NCBI RefSeq assembly: GCF_003265345.1
Contig: NZ_QFWW01000029.1
Span: 466,903-530,902 of the forward strand
Source: Lentzea terrae
Lineage (GTDB): Bacteria; Actinomycetota; Actinomycetes; Mycobacteriales; Pseudonocardiaceae
Length of the DNA: 64,000 nt
Reading direction: 5' to 3'
Below are positions 16,514 through 24,998 of this stretch, piece after piece. Below the pieces are notes generated by a model, which did not search any database, was not told where the DNA came from, and was given only the letters and a program-made list of their open reading frames with translations. A program made the position numbers and the translations under genes. Each line of letters starts with the position of its first letter. The first letter of the stretch is position 1.

Positions 16514-17284
16514 ATGGTCACACCGTTGACCGCACAGGGGACGCAGCTCTCCGCGGAACAGGTCGGCTACCTGAGCGCCGGGCCTGGCCGTGCCGCCGAG
16601 ACCGCACTGGCCAGGCTGATCGACGGTGGCCTCGTGCGGGTGTCGCGCGACGGGCTCGTCACCGCGGTGCACCAGAACAACCACGGCGCGACCACGGGGG
16701 TAGAGGCGCGGATCCTGAGCTACGCGCGCACGCCGGTCCGGTTCGACACGATCGTGCAGTCGACCGCGCACAGCACCGAGATGACGCAGCTGCACCAACA
16801 CCTGCTCGACCAGGGGCTCATGCAACATCCCCGCCGCCGCAACCCGGCGTGGGGGTTCTCGCTGCTGCTCGCGGCTGTCCTGCTCCTGCTCGGCTTCGTG
16901 ACGCCGGTGCTGTTCCTCGGTGTGCCGATCGCGGTGGGGTTCGGCCTCTGGCAGCGCGGCCGGAAAGCCGTCACCAGGGCGGGCAAGGAGGCCCTGCTGC
17001 ACGTGGCCGCGACCGACCGCGTGCACAACGTGGCGGTGTACGGCTTCTGCGGCAAGGTCAACCGCCGCCCGGTCGCCGAGGACTTCGGGCTCTCGCAGAG
17101 CATCGTGAAGATGCTGCCGCTCAACCAGCGCCGCAAGCGCCGGTCCTCTTCGGACGGTGGCGGCTGCGGGGTGAGCGGTGGCTGTGGTAGCAGTAGTTGT
17201 TCTTCGAGCAGCAGCTGTTCGTCGAGCAGTGGCAGCAGCTGCGGCGGTGGTGGCGGAAGCTGCGGTGGCGGAGGAGGCAGCTGA
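16514..17284 (+). CDS. TIGR04222-like membrane protein with Cys/Ser/Gly tail (paralogue 3)
   Basis: 256 residues, close relative of paralogue 2: AEQVGYLSAGPGRAAETALA, LVTAVHQNNHGATTGVEARI, two TM segments (about 112-150, WGFSLLLAAVLLLLGFVTPV), a basic stretch (NQRRKRRSS) and a tail with six Cys (GGGCGVSGGCGSSSCSSSSS, later SSCGGGGGSCGG). ATG at 16514 follows GGGGGAAC. Its TGA overlaps the ATG of the MNIO gene (TGATG), so the putative substrate and enzyme are translationally coupled. Confidence 0.8.
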   Translation: MVTPLTAQGTQLSAEQVGYLSAGPGRAAETALARLIDGGLVRVSRDGLVTAVHQNNHGATTGVEARILSYARTPVRFDTIVQSTAHSTEMTQLHQHLLDQGLMQHPRRRNPAWGFSLLLAAVLLLLGFVTPVLFLGVPIAVGFGLWQRGRKAVTRAGKEALLHVAATDRVHNVAVYGFCGKVNRRPVAEDFGLSQSIVKMLPLNQRRKRRSSSDGGGCGVSGGCGSSSCSSSSSCSSSSGSSCGGGGGSCGGGGGS

Positions 17285-18117
17285 TGGCGGGAATCGCGGA
17301 CCTGGGCGTCGGCATCGGCTGGCGCTCGGAGATCGACCTGACCGTGGAACGGCTGCCCGGCGTCGACTTCGTCGAGGTCGTCGCGGAGAACCTCCACATC
17401 GGACACCTGCCGGAGTCGGTGACACTGCTGCTGGAGCGCGGAATCCCGGTGCTCCCCCACGCCGTGTCGCTGTCGCTGGGCGGCGCGGACCCGGTCGACC
17501 TGAACCGCGTCGAGCACCTCGGCAAGGTCGCCGAGGCCGTCGGCGCGCCGATGGTGAGCGATCACGTGTGCTTCGTCCGCGCCGGCGGGCTCGACTCCGG
17601 GCACCTGATGCCGGTGCCGCGCACCAAGGACGCGCTCGACGTGCTGGTCGCGAACGTCAAGCTGGCGCAGGAGAACCTGCCGGTGCCGCTGGCGCTGGAG
17701 AACGTCGCCGCACTGCTCGAGTGGCCGGACGGCGAGCTGTCCGAGGGCCAGTTCCTCGCCGAGCTCGTCGAACGCACGGGCTGCTGGCTGCTCGTCGACG
17801 TCGCGAACCTGTACGCCAACGCCCGCAACATCGGCACGGACCCCGAGCGGTTCCTGGACGAGATCCCGTTGGAACGACTGGCTTACGTGCACGTGGCCGG
17901 TGGCGAGCACCACGGCGACGTCTACCACGACACGCACGCCCACGCGGTGCTGCCGGAGGTGCTCGGCGTCCTCGACGAGCTGTGCTCGCGCGTCAGGCCA
18001 CCCGGCGTTCTGCTGGAGCGCGACGACAACTACCCGTCGGACACCGAAATCGCGAGCGAACTCGCTGCTATCCGCGCCGTGGTGGACAAGCATGGACCAG
18101 CACAGTGGCTGAATTGA
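17284..18117 (+). CDS. DUF692 / MNIO-family multinuclear iron oxidase
   Basis: 277 residues with the DUF692 TIM-barrel pattern. Metal-ligand segments are visible in order: GVGIGWRSEI, VEVVAENLHI, LPHAVSLSLGG, VSDHVCFVR, LALENVAAL, LLVDVANLYANARN, AYVHVAGGEHHGD, DTHAHAVLPE and LLERDDNYPS. Family members (MbnB, TglH and others) bind two or three irons and oxidatively modify Cys or other residues in ribosomal peptides, usually with a partner protein. The gene is coupled to a Cys-tailed TIGR04222 protein upstream and overlaps a small gene downstream. The likely role is oxidation of Cys in the three neighbouring tails; the exact chemistry cannot be predicted. Confidence 0.88.
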   Translation: MAGIADLGVGIGWRSEIDLTVERLPGVDFVEVVAENLHIGHLPESVTLLLERGIPVLPHAVSLSLGGADPVDLNRVEHLGKVAEAVGAPMVSDHVCFVRAGGLDSGHLMPVPRTKDALDVLVANVKLAQENLPVPLALENVAALLEWPDGELSEGQFLAELVERTGCWLLVDVANLYANARNIGTDPERFLDEIPLERLAYVHVAGGEHHGDVYHDTHAHAVLPEVLGVLDELCSRVRPPGVLLERDDNYPSDTEIASELAAIRAVVDKHGPAQWLN

Positions 18118-18467
18118 ATGATCCTTCGGCCGCACGCGAAAGGCTTGCGGCCGCCCAGGCCGAGCTGCTAAATGCATTGCTCGCGAACGGACCCGCCCCG
18201 GCGGGATTCGACGAACAACGGCTGAACGTCGAGCGCCGCGCGTTGCTGTCGAAACGCCGCGGCATCGTGCGGATGCTGGGCCCGGCCGTCGCCGACGAGC
18301 TGGGCGACCGGTTCCGGCCGCTCTTCGACGCGTACGCCGTCGAACACCCACGTCGCGCGGGCTCGCGCGCACGTGAGGACGCTGCGGCGTTCGCGGAATG
18401 GTGCCGTGCCGCGGGTGAACTGTCAGCGAATCGCAAGGCGCGCTGGAAGTTCTGGCAGTCGAACTGA
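18105..18467 (+). CDS. small helical protein, probable MNIO partner
   Basis: 120 residues from GTG 18105 (AELNDPSAARERLAAAQAEL), overlapping the MNIO stop by 13 bp. It is mostly helical: an N-terminal segment with LLNALLANGPAPAGFDEQRL and a C-terminal segment RFRPLFDAYAVEHPR ending RKARWKFWQS. MNIO enzymes usually need a partner protein to bind the precursor; a small gene overlapping the enzyme fits. It may belong to the SCO6045-like family, but this is recalled rather than tested. In-frame upstream extension runs antisense-like through the MNIO gene and is rejected. Confidence 0.7.
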   Translation: MAELNDPSAARERLAAAQAELLNALLANGPAPAGFDEQRLNVERRALLSKRRGIVRMLGPAVADELGDRFRPLFDAYAVEHPRRAGSRAREDAAAFAEWCRAAGELSANRKARWKFWQSN

Positions 18468-18534
18468 CGGGCGAACCCGGCAGACCGGGAAATCCCCCGT
18501 TCAGCCCTGTGTGGCCCCTCCTGCCATCGATACG

Positions 18535-18633
18535 TTCGAAAGGGTCGGGGGACCTTTTTCACTTTGCCGTAGAAGGCCTTCCGGCCTGCGCGGACCACAG
18601 CGCGCAGAAATTCGAACCATGAGGGGATTCGAA
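18535..18633. promoter_or_regulatory. three TTCGAA palindromes upstream of the protease gene
   Basis: TTCGAA occurs at 18535-18540, 18611-18616 and 18628-18633; the last touches the start codon. TTCGAA is rare in GC-rich coding DNA, so three copies in 100 bp suggest protein-binding sites. They do not match the LexA spacing. Function unknown. Confidence 0.35.
18543..18559 (+). terminator. weak possible terminator after the MNIO operon
   Basis: GGTC-GGGG-GACC followed by TTTTT, 76 bp after the last gene of the operon. The stem is only 4 bp, so termination here is doubtful. It lies in the gap before the protease gene. Confidence 0.3.
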
Positions 18634-21600
18634 TGCGCGGAAAAACGAAAGTGCTGGGCGCCGCCATCGCGGCGCTCGCACTGACCGCGGGCACGGCCAC
18701 CGCAGCACCGGCCGCACCGCAGACCGGCGGCACGCCGAACCAGGCGGTGGACGAGGTCACGCTCGTCACCGGCGACAAGGTCCTGCTGGGCCACGGACAG
18801 CAGGTCGTCGCGATTCAGCCCGGCGAAGGACGCCGGAACGTGACGTTCAGCAAACACCGCGGTGCCGACGGGCACACGCTGGTCGTTCCCGAGGACGCGT
18901 TCGGGCCCCTGGCGGCGGGCCGGCTCGACCGCAGACTCTTCGACGTCACCACGTTGCTGGAGTTCGGCTACCGGGACCGGATGCCGTTGATCGTGGACGG
19001 TCACGCGAGACTCGCGGCGCGGTCCTCGAACGACTGGGCCGCACTCAAGGCCGAAGCGGACTCCGGTGACAAGATCTGGCTCGACGGCATCCGCAAGCCG
19101 AGCCTCGACCGCAGCGTCAAGCAGATCGGCGCACCGGCCGCCCACGAGCGCGGCATCACCGGCAAGGGCGTGAAGGTCGCGATCGTCGACACCGGAGTGG
19201 ACGAGAACCACCCGGACCTCAAGGGTCAGCAGCTCGCGGAGAAGAACTTCACCAGCGACCCCGACAACACCGACAAGGTCGGCCACGGCACGCACGTCGG
19301 TGCGACCGTCGCGAGCCACGACTCGAAGTACGGCGGTGTCGCACCAGGCGCGCAGCTGCTCGACGCCAAGGTCTGCATCGAGTTCGGCTGCCAGGAGTCC
19401 TGGATCCTCGACGGCATGCGCTGGGCCGCCGAGCAGGGCGCCCAGGTCGTCAACATGAGCCTCGGCGGCAGTGACACGCCGGAGATCGACCCGCTGGAGC
19501 AGGCGGTCAACGACCTGACGGCCCAGTACGGCACGTTGTTCGTGATCGCGGCGGGCAACTCGGGTTCGCCGGGCACGGTCAGCTCGCCCAGCACGGCAGA
19601 GGCCGCGCTGTCGGTCGGTGCCGTGAACCGCGACGACACGCTCGCCTTCTTCTCCAGCAAGGGTCCGCGCGTCGGCGACAGCGGCCTCAAGCCCGAGGTG
19701 ACCGCACCGGGCGTCGACATCGTCGCGGCGGCCGCCGGCACGAACGGCGAGCACATCGCGGCGAGCGGCACGTCCATGGCGACGCCGCACGTGGCGGGTG
19801 CCGCGGCGCTGCTCAAGTCGCAGCACCCGGAGTGGACGCCGGCGCAGCTCAAGTCGGCGCTCGCCACCACGGCCAAGCCGGCGCCGGGCGTCAGCGCGTT
19901 CGACCAGGGCGCCGGTCGCATCGACGTGACCAAGGCGATCGACCAGGTGCTGACCGCCGATGTCGTCGCGCTGAACCTCGGCCGGCACGAGTGGCCGCAC
20001 GGTGACGACAAGCCCGAGACCAAGGCGGTCACCTACAGCAACCCGACCGACGCGGCGATCACGCTCGACCTGAAGCTGACCAGCGACGCCCCGCAGGGCA
20101 TGTTCTCGCTGAGCGCCTCGAAGGTCACGGTTCCCGCCAAGGGCACCGCGTCCGTCAAGGTCACCGCCGACACCCGCGTCGGCACGCAGGACGCCACGTA
20201 CACGGGCGAGGTCATCGCCACGTCCGGCACGCACACCGTCCGCACGCTCGTCGGCGTCGACCGCGAGGTGGAGAGCTACGACCTCACGCTCGACCTGACC
20301 GGCCGCGACGGGCAGAACCCGACGAACGCGCTGACGTTCGTCAGCGGCCTGGACACCAGGACGACCAAGCTGGTCTCCGGCGGCGACCAGAAGATCCGCC
20401 TGCCCAAGGGCACCTACGTGCTCAGCTCGTCGATCAGCTCGCCGGAGAGCTACGACATGCTGTTGCAGCCGACGGTGAAGCTGACCGGCGACGCGACCGT
20501 CAAGCAGGACGCCCGCCTGGCGCAGCCGCTCAACGTGAAGGTGCCGGAACCCACCGGCGACTTCGTGGTCGGCGAACTCTCCTGGAAGCGTGCCTATGGC
20601 GACGCGATCGTGCAGGCCGGGCTGATCTCGTTCGGCGGCTTCGACGGCATCGGCGCGGCACAGGTCGGCGGGCCGCTCTCGCCGAAGGAACTGGCGTCGC
20701 TCACCACGTTGCACGCGAACTCCGCGGCCGACGCGAACGTCTACTACCGGCTGTCCTACCCGGTCGGCGGCAGCCTGCCGAACGGCCTGACGCGCGCGCC
20801 GAGCAAGAAGGACCTGGCGCGCGTCGAGGCCACCATCGGTGGTGCCAAGCCGGACAGCACCGTGCTCAAGGGTGAGTTCCCGTCGTCGGTGCACGGTCTG
20901 AGCGGCGGTTCCGCGCTCTACCCCGTGCCGGCGGGCAGCAAGGCGGTCGACTACGTGACGACCGAGGACCTGCGCTGGCAGTCGGTCGTGCTCATCACGC
21001 ACGCGAACGGCAGCCAGGAACAGGCCATCTCCGGGTACCGCACGTACGAGGCGGGCAAGACCTACCAGGAGCGGGACAACTGGCCGGTGTTCTCGCCGGC
21101 GCTGCCCGAGTCGCCTTACCCGTACGCCCAGCGCAACGGCGCGCAGCTGTCCATCCGCGTCCCGATGCTGAGCGACGCGAGCAACGGCGAAGGTGGCTCC
21201 ACTGTGGACAGTTTCCGGGCGGCCCTGTACCGCAACGGTGTGCTGCTCGGTGAAGGCACCAGCGGCAACTTCCAGAACGTGCCGCTGCCGGAGGGCGACT
21301 TCCGCGTCGAGGCCGACCTCGACCGGAGCTCGCAGTTCGAGTTCAGCAGCAAGGTGTCCGCGGCGTGGACGTTCAAGTCCAAGGGCACGCCGGGCGTGGT
21401 CGACACCATTCCGCTCTCGGTCGTGCGGTTCGCGCCGAAGCTCGACGACAACGGCGCGGTGCCCGCAGGCACGTTGCAGCGCGTCGGTCTGGTCACGCAG
21501 TCCCAGGGCGACACGGGCAAGGTGCGCGTCACCGGCGTTCAGTACTCGCACGACGACGGCAAGACGTGGCGCAACGCGGGCGTGGCCGGCAACAGCGCGT

Positions 21601-21710
21601 TGATCTACCACCCGAAGGACGCCAAGTGGACTTCGCTGAAGACCACGGCGAAGGACGCCAAGGGCAACACCGTGGAGATCACGGTGATCAAGGCCTACAA
21701 GGTGAGCTGA
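18633..21710 (+). CDS. secreted S8 (subtilisin-like) serine protease
   Basis: 1025 residues. Sec signal peptide (RGKTKVLGAAIAALALTAGT, cleavage near residue 25), a pro-region to about 160, then the S8 domain with the catalytic triad Asp (VAIVDTGVDENHPDL), His (GHGTHVGATVASH) and Ser (ASGTSMATPHVAGAAALLKS), plus the oxyanion segment VIAAGNSGSPG. The remaining about 550 residues are beta-rich (Ig-like or fibronectin-like) regions, as in large Streptomyces extracellular subtilases. GAGGGG precedes the ATG. A strong hairpin terminator follows. Confidence 0.93.
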   Translation: MRGKTKVLGAAIAALALTAGTATAAPAAPQTGGTPNQAVDEVTLVTGDKVLLGHGQQVVAIQPGEGRRNVTFSKHRGADGHTLVVPEDAFGPLAAGRLDRRLFDVTTLLEFGYRDRMPLIVDGHARLAARSSNDWAALKAEADSGDKIWLDGIRKPSLDRSVKQIGAPAAHERGITGKGVKVAIVDTGVDENHPDLKGQQLAEKNFTSDPDNTDKVGHGTHVGATVASHDSKYGGVAPGAQLLDAKVCIEFGCQESWILDGMRWAAEQGAQVVNMSLGGSDTPEIDPLEQAVNDLTAQYGTLFVIAAGNSGSPGTVSSPSTAEAALSVGAVNRDDTLAFFSSKGPRVGDSGLKPEVTAPGVDIVAAAAGTNGEHIAASGTSMATPHVAGAAALLKSQHPEWTPAQLKSALATTAKPAPGVSAFDQGAGRIDVTKAIDQVLTADVVALNLGRHEWPHGDDKPETKAVTYSNPTDAAITLDLKLTSDAPQGMFSLSASKVTVPAKGTASVKVTADTRVGTQDATYTGEVIATSGTHTVRTLVGVDREVESYDLTLDLTGRDGQNPTNALTFVSGLDTRTTKLVSGGDQKIRLPKGTYVLSSSISSPESYDMLLQPTVKLTGDATVKQDARLAQPLNVKVPEPTGDFVVGELSWKRAYGDAIVQAGLISFGGFDGIGAAQVGGPLSPKELASLTTLHANSAADANVYYRLSYPVGGSLPNGLTRAPSKKDLARVEATIGGAKPDSTVLKGEFPSSVHGLSGGSALYPVPAGSKAVDYVTTEDLRWQSVVLITHANGSQEQAISGYRTYEAGKTYQERDNWPVFSPALPESPYPYAQRNGAQLSIRVPMLSDASNGEGGSTVDSFRAALYRNGVLLGEGTSGNFQNVPLPEGDFRVEADLDRSSQFEFSSKVSAAWTFKSKGTPGVVDTIPLSVVRFAPKLDDNGAVPAGTLQRVGLVTQSQGDTGKVRVTGVQYSHDDGKTWRNAGVAGNSALIYHPKDAKWTSLKTTAKDAKGNTVEITVIKAYKVS

Positions 21711-21716
21711 CGGAGA

Positions 21717-21741
21717 GGGCCGCCCGTTGTGCGGGCGGCCC
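21717..21741. terminator. bidirectional hairpin between the S8 protease and hemQ
   Basis: GGGCCGCCCG / CGGGCGGCCC (10-bp perfect stem, 5-nt loop) followed by TTCTCG on the plus strand. It lies between two convergent genes, 7 bp from each stop, and can serve both. Confidence 0.8.
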
Positions 21742-21747
21742 TTCTCG

Positions 21748-22440
21748 TCACGGCAGGTTCGTGACCAGCTCGGCGGCCGGGATGCGCGTGCCCGTGTAGA
21801 ACGGGATCTCTTCGCGCACGTGCAGTCGCGCCTCGGTGCCGCGCAGGTGCCGCATCAGGTCGACGATGCGGTGCAGCTCGTCCGCCTCGAACGCGAGCAT
21901 CCACTCGTAGTCGCCCAGCGCGAACGACGCGACGGTGTTCGCGCGCACGTCCGGGTAGTCGCGGGCTTCCTTGCCGTGGTCGGCGAGCATCTTGCGACGC
22001 TCCTCCTCCGGCAGCAGGTACCACTCGTAGGACCGCACGAACGGATAGACGCAGACGTACTTGCGCGGCTCCTCGTTGGCGAGGAACGCGGGGATGTGGC
22101 TGCGGTTGAACTCCGCGGGCCGGTGCAGGGCGACCTGCGACCAGACCGGCGTCGAGACCTTGCCGAGCGGGGTGCGGCGGAAGCCCGTGTAGGCGGCCTG
22201 CACCTGCTCGATCTCCTCGGCGTGCCACCAGATCATGAAGTCCGCGTCGGCACGCAGACCCGCGAGGTCGTACACGCCGCGGACGACGACGCCCTTGCCC
22301 TCCAACGCGTCCAGGTAGTTCTGGGTCTCCGCGGCGGCGGCGCTGCGGTCCTCCGGGAGCTTGCCCGGTTCGACCCGGAACACCGACCACATCGTGTAGC
22401 GGATGGTGTCGTTGAGCTCGTTGTAGTTCAGGCGTGCCAT
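21748..22440 (-). CDS. hemQ: HemQ, coproheme decarboxylase (chlorite dismutase family)
   Basis: 230 residues. Begins ARLNYNELNDTIRYTMWSVF, with VRGVYDLAGLRADADFMIWW, TPLGKVSTPVWSQVALHRPA, YPFVRSYEWYLLP and ANTVASFALGDYEWMLAFEA. It converts iron-coproporphyrin III to heme b, the last step of the coproporphyrin-dependent pathway used by actinobacteria. The open frame extends far upstream, but ATG 22440 is the family start and the extension overlaps hemG. It follows hemG by 23 bp in a heme operon. Confidence 0.96.
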   Translation of the reverse strand: MARLNYNELNDTIRYTMWSVFRVEPGKLPEDRSAAAAETQNYLDALEGKGVVVRGVYDLAGLRADADFMIWWHAEEIEQVQAAYTGFRRTPLGKVSTPVWSQVALHRPAEFNRSHIPAFLANEEPRKYVCVYPFVRSYEWYLLPEEERRKMLADHGKEARDYPDVRANTVASFALGDYEWMLAFEADELHRIVDLMRHLRGTEARLHVREEIPFYTGTRIPAAELVTNLP

Positions 22441-22463
22441 ACGTCCATCTTGGCACGGCTGGT

Positions 22464-23891
22464 TCAGCGGCGAACGCGGCCCAGCAGGTGGGCTGCGACA
22501 CGGGCGGCGGCCGCGTCGGCGGTGGCGATGCAGGCAGGGACGCCGACGCCGTGCAGCGTGGCGCCGGCCACCGAGAGGCCGGGGACGTCGGCGATGCCGC
22601 GCTCGATCGTGTCCACCAGGTCGACGTGCCCGACGCCGTACTGCGGCAGGCCTCCGCCCCAGCGCTGCACCACGTAGTCGATCGGCTCGGCCTTGATGCC
22701 CGTCAGTTCGTACAGGTCGTTGCGCACGGCCTTCACCAGGTCGGCGTCGCTGCGTTGCAGGAGCGCCGTCTCGCCGTGGCGCCCGACGGAACCGCGCAGG
22801 ATGACGGGTTCGCCGTAGTGGGCCCACTTGCGGCTGGAGAACGTGAAAGCTTTGGCGGTGAACGGGGTGATGCGGTCGCTGTACCGCTCCCCCTCCGCGA
22901 TCAGGACGCCGGAGCGGTCCGGCAGCTCGGTGCCCGGCGGCAGCGCCAGTGCGACGACGGCCATCGAGGCGACCTCGACCTTGCCGTACGCGGCGGACAC
23001 CTGCGGCGCGATCTCGGACAGCAGCTTGCGCGCCGACGGTGCCGGGACCGCGAGCACGACGCCGTCGCACTCCAGGTACTCGGGCGTCGCGGCCGAGCCG
23101 ATCTCGAGCCGCCAGCCGTCGCCCTGCCAGGACAGCACGCGCACCGGCAGGCCCAGGCGGACGACCGGCCGCGCGACCTCGGCGAGCCGGTCGACGAGCG
23201 ACTGGACGCCGTTGGAGAGGCTGGCGAACACCGGTGGCCGCGCGGCTCGTGGCTGCGGTGGCGCGGGCATCATCGTCGCGGCGGCCGCGAGCAGTGAGCC
23301 GACGCCCTTGTCGAGCAGCGTGGCGATCTGCGGCATCGTGGCGCGCAGGCCGAGCTCGTCCGCGCGGCCCGCGTAGACGCCGCCCAGCAACGGGCTGACC
23401 AGGCGGTCCGCCACCTCGGGGCCGAACCTGTCCTTCATCAGCGTGCCGACCGCGACGTCGTGGCCGTTGAGCTTGATCGGCGGCAGCGTCGGTTCCATCT
23501 CGACCCGCAGCGCGCCCTCGGACGACAACATGTGCCGCACGGCCTCGACGCTCGCCGGGACGCCCATGAACGTGTGCGCCGGCAGCTGATGCGTGCGCCC
23601 CGCGGCATGAACGCTCGCTTTTGCCGCCGTCGGATGCACGACGTGGTCCTGCAGCCCGACCTCGTTGATCAGCTCCTGCGCCTCGGGCTTGCGGTGCAGG
23701 AACGCCTCGGCGCCGACGTCGAACCGCACACCGGCGAGCTCGGTCGTCCGCAGCTTGCCGCCGAGCCGATCGGACTGCTCGATCACGGTGATCCTGGCCT
23801 GCGGACCGAGCAGCATGCGCAACCGGTGCGCGGCGGCCAGGCCGGAGATGCCTCCCCCGACGACGGCGACGTGCGGCGCTCTTGCGTGCAT
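22464..23891 (-). CDS. hemG: coproporphyrinogen/protoporphyrinogen oxidase, HemG/HemY type
   Basis: 475 residues. N-terminal FAD Rossmann motif (VAVVGGGISGLAAAHRL) and the family pattern GGKLRTTELAGVRFDVGAEA; later LLGGVYAGRADELGLRATMP, PVFASLSNGVQSLVDRL and C-terminal GLSVAGATLHGVGVPACIAT. Oxygen-dependent six-electron oxidation of coproporphyrinogen III to coproporphyrin III, before iron insertion and HemQ. Its ATG overlaps the hemE stop by one base. Also called HemY. Confidence 0.95.
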   Translation of the reverse strand: MHARAPHVAVVGGGISGLAAAHRLRMLLGPQARITVIEQSDRLGGKLRTTELAGVRFDVGAEAFLHRKPEAQELINEVGLQDHVVHPTAAKASVHAAGRTHQLPAHTFMGVPASVEAVRHMLSSEGALRVEMEPTLPPIKLNGHDVAVGTLMKDRFGPEVADRLVSPLLGGVYAGRADELGLRATMPQIATLLDKGVGSLLAAAATMMPAPPQPRAARPPVFASLSNGVQSLVDRLAEVARPVVRLGLPVRVLSWQGDGWRLEIGSAATPEYLECDGVVLAVPAPSARKLLSEIAPQVSAAYGKVEVASMAVVALALPPGTELPDRSGVLIAEGERYSDRITPFTAKAFTFSSRKWAHYGEPVILRGSVGRHGETALLQRSDADLVKAVRNDLYELTGIKAEPIDYVVQRWGGGLPQYGVGHVDLVDTIERGIADVPGLSVAGATLHGVGVPACIATADAAAARVAAHLLGRVRR

Positions 23892-24916
23892 TACAAGCTG
23901 TGGATCAGTTCGACGGTCCGGGTGATGATCTCCGGATCGGTGTCGGGCAGCACGCCGTGGCCCAGGTTGAAGATGTGGCCCGCGGCTGCCTTGCCCTCGG
24001 CGTGGATGCGGCGCACCTCGCGTTCGACGGCCTCGAAGCCCGCGAAGAACAGCGCCGGGTCGAGGTTGCCCTGCACGACCGGCTTGGGCAGCTCCGGGGC
24101 CGCGTTCTGGAGGCGCTGCACAGCTACATCCAGGGGGATCCGCCAGTCGACGCCGACGACGTCCGCCCCGGCCTCGCGCATGGCGGGCAGCAGCTCACCC
24201 GTGCCGACGCCGAAGTGGATGCGCGGCACGGTGGAGATGGTCTCCAGGACGCGCTTCGAGTGCGGCAGCACGAACTCGCGGTAGTCGCGCTCGGACAGCG
24301 CGCCCGCCCACGAGTCGAACAGCTGGACCGCCTGCACCCCGGCGTCGAGCTGCGCGTGCAGGAACGCCGCCGTGACGTCGGCGATCTTCGTGAGCAGCGC
24401 GTGCCACAGCTCGGGGTTGCCGTGCATGAGCGCCTTGGTGCGCTCGTGGTTCTTGCTCGGCCCGCCCTCGACCAGGTAGCTCGCCAGCGTGAACGGCGCT
24501 CCGGCGAACCCGATCAGCGCGACTTCCTGGGGAAGCTCCTTGAGCAGCAACCCGATGGCGTCCGCGACCGGCTGCACCTGTTCGGCGTGCAGGCCGGGCA
24601 GCTGCTCGACGTCCTGCATCGTCCGGACCGGGTTCGCGACCACGGGACCGGTGCCCGCGACGATGTCCAGGTCGACACCGGCGGCCTTGAGCGGCACCAC
24701 GATGTCGGAGAAGAGGATCGCGCCGTCGACACCGTGCCGCCGGATCGGCTGCATGGTGATCTCGCAGACCATCTCCGGATCCATGCACGCGTCGAGCATC
24801 GCGGTGCCTTGCCGAAGCGCCCGGTACTCGGGCAACGACCGTCCCGCCTGCCGCATGAACCAGACAGGGGTGTGCGACGGGGTGCCGCCACGCGCGGCCA
24901 CAAGAAGGGGTGCCAT
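23891..24916 (-). CDS. hemE: HemE, uroporphyrinogen decarboxylase
   Basis: 341 residues from ATG 24916. It shows the HemE signature TPVWFMRQAGRSLPEYRALR, GAILFSDIVVPLKAAGVDLD, GFAGAPFTLASYLVEGGPSK, VQLFDSWAGALSERDYREFV and GVDWRIPLDVA. Decarboxylates the four acetates of uroporphyrinogen III to coproporphyrinogen III. An upstream ATG (24925) is directly next to GGGAG with no spacing, so the second ATG, 9 nt from the SD, is preferred. First gene of the hemE-hemG-hemQ operon. Confidence 0.96.
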   Translation of the reverse strand: MAPLLVAARGGTPSHTPVWFMRQAGRSLPEYRALRQGTAMLDACMDPEMVCEITMQPIRRHGVDGAILFSDIVVPLKAAGVDLDIVAGTGPVVANPVRTMQDVEQLPGLHAEQVQPVADAIGLLLKELPQEVALIGFAGAPFTLASYLVEGGPSKNHERTKALMHGNPELWHALLTKIADVTAAFLHAQLDAGVQAVQLFDSWAGALSERDYREFVLPHSKRVLETISTVPRIHFGVGTGELLPAMREAGADVVGVDWRIPLDVAVQRLQNAAPELPKPVVQGNLDPALFFAGFEAVEREVRRIHAEGKAAAGHIFNLGHGVLPDTDPEIITRTVELIHSL

Positions 24917-24982
24917 GGAAGTCATCTCCCTTTCATGGTCCCACGTCTCGGCGTGCCGCCATCACCCGGCCGGATTGCGAGG

Positions 24983-24998
24983 CATACAGTCAGTTGTG
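24983..24998 (+). promoter_or_regulatory. probable -10 element and leaderless start of the DUF3000 gene
   Basis: TACAGT at 24985-24990 lies 7 nt before the GTG at 24998 and no SD is present, so transcription probably starts at the start codon. The same TAnnnT-about 6 nt-start layout is seen at several genes in this window. Confidence 0.5.

Noticed and set aside
17284..18117. MNIO gene as a sugar isomerase-type TIM barrel
   Set aside because: The ordered His/Asp/Glu motifs and context fit DUF692 better than xylose isomerase-like proteins.
18501..21611. 1036-residue open frame antisense to the S8 protease
   Set aside because: High-GC third-position shadow; Arg/Ala/Val-rich with no family pattern, while the plus strand encodes a complete protease.
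22441..23070. N-terminal extension of the hemQ frame to 23070
   Set aside because: Lies inside hemG in another frame and is Arg/Gly-rich; HemQ family starts at the ATG at 22440.
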